A DNA stretch of 6,607 nt from an uncultured Actinomycetes bacterium (GTDB lineage: Bacteria > Actinomycetota > Actinomycetes > Nanopelagicales > Nanopelagicaceae), in contig CAITAV010000010.1 in assembly GCA_903890345.1 (NCBI GenBank), positions 1 to 6,607 of the forward strand, in the 5' to 3' direction. The notes beneath the pieces are model-generated. The model had not been told where the DNA came from, did not search any database, and saw nothing but the letters and a program-made list of their open reading frames with translations. Position 1 is the stretch's first letter. The number at the start of each line of letters is the position of its first letter. Shown one piece after another: positions 6,043-6,607 of this stretch. The translations under genes and the position numbers were made by a program.

Positions 6043-6607
6043 CAATTGCACCCGAAGGTCGCAAGATGATTCGCATTGAGGCACGTAACGCCCTTGTACC
6101 AATTGAACGCAAACCTGAGTGGATTAAAACTCGGGCAAATATGGGACCTGAATACACGCGTCTTCGCTCATTAGTTAAGTCAGAGGGCTTGCACACAGTG
6201 TGCCAGGAAGCGGCATGTCCAAATATTTTTGAATGCTGGGAAGATAAAGAGGCAACATTTTTAATTGGCGGCGAAAAATGCACACGTAGATGCGATTTTT
6301 GCAATATTGATACAGGTAAACCTGATCCTATTGATCGCGAAGAACCACGCAAGGTGGCTGAATCTGTAAAAACAATGGGATTGAAATACGCCACAATCAC
6401 AGGTGTTACACGCGATGACTTAGAAGACGAAGGCGCATGGCTTTATGCCGAAACTATTCGCAAGGTGCACGAATTAAATCCTGGTTGCGGCGTAGAAATG
6501 CTTGCTCCTGATTTCCATGCAAAAGCCGAGCTTCTCAATCAAATCTTTGAGACTCGCCCAGAAGTGTTCGCACATAATTTAGAAACAGTCCCACGTATTT
6601 TCAAGAG
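6039..6607 (+). CDS. lipA: Lipoyl synthase LipA (partial, runs off the window)
   Basis: LipA is a radical S-adenosylmethionine enzyme that inserts two sulfur atoms into the octanoyl chain attached by LipB, completing lipoate. The visible 189 residues are roughly the first 60 percent of the usual 300-330. The auxiliary [4Fe-4S] cluster motif C-x4-C-x5-C is at Cys55, Cys60 and Cys66 (CQEAACPNIFEC). The radical SAM motif C-x3-C-x2-C is at Cys81, Cys85 and Cys88 (CTRRCDFC). The conserved TGVTRDDLEDEGAWLYAET block follows (121-139), with the actinobacterial TGV form, then EMLAPDF (153-159). The auxiliary cluster is sacrificed as the sulfur donor in characterised members. The frame is open to the last base with no sign of damage. 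The gene overlaps lipB by 4 bases and is surely co-transcribed with it. Confidence 0.96.
   Translation, partial: MTIAPEGRKMIRIEARNALVPIERKPEWIKTRANMGPEYTRLRSLVKSEGLHTVCQEAACPNIFECWEDKEATFLIGGEKCTRRCDFCNIDTGKPDPIDREEPRKVAESVKTMGLKYATITGVTRDDLEDEGAWLYAETIRKVHELNPGCGVEMLAPDFHAKAELLNQIFETRPEVFAHNLETVPRIFK

Overview
The window is a compact, fully coding stretch of a bacterial chromosome, most likely from a low-GC actinobacterium. Freshwater or marine planktonic lineages of the Nanopelagicales (acI) or a similar streamlined group fit best. The support is the gene order (probable sucB end, TIGR01777 protein, lipB, lipA), the actinobacterial style of the LipA TGVTRDDL and GAWLYAET region, the frequent GTG starts, a TANNNT-type -10 box just upstream of a GTG start, and tiny or negative gene spacings. 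GC looks to be in the low to mid 40s by eye. The lineage is an inference, not a search result.

Layout: (1) positions 1-17 hold the last codons of a plus-strand gene, probably a 2-oxo acid dehydrogenase E2 (sucB). Its TAA overlaps the ATG of (2) a TIGR01777-family SDR epimerase-like protein (17-904). (3) Three tightly packed minus-strand genes follow, read from right to left: an MMPL/RND-type membrane transporter (5242-3071), a Gfo/Idh/MocA-type NAD(P)-dependent oxidoreductase (3065-2049) and an FAD-dependent amine-oxidase-like flavoprotein (2062-893). (4) A 152-base divergent intergenic region (5243-5394) carries the promoter signals. (5) On the plus strand come lipB (5395-6042) and the first ~190 codons of lipA (6039 to the window end), overlapping as ATGA.

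How the genes work together: LipB transfers octanoate from acyl carrier protein to the lipoyl domains of 2-oxo acid dehydrogenases and the glycine cleavage H protein, and LipA then inserts the two sulfurs. If the left-edge gene is sucB, both the lipoylated enzyme and its cofactor assembly genes flank this window. The three minus-strand genes sit between these housekeeping blocks. Their spacing (5-base gap, 14-base overlap) says they are co-transcribed, but their joint function is not known; a membrane exporter plus two redox enzymes could make and export, or modify, a lipid or pigment-like compound.

The less ordinary sequence details are: the convergent genes at 893-904 end inside one palindrome so that both end in Leu-Val-Asp-stop; a terminator-like hairpin with a T6 tail lies antisense inside the flavoprotein gene (1681-1716); lipB appears to be leaderless; and a TTTCACA direct repeat sits next to the likely mmpL promoter. 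No RNA genes, mobile elements, CRISPR arrays or gene-free stretches over 300 bases were seen. I found no convincing novel system beyond the uncharacterised three-gene operon.
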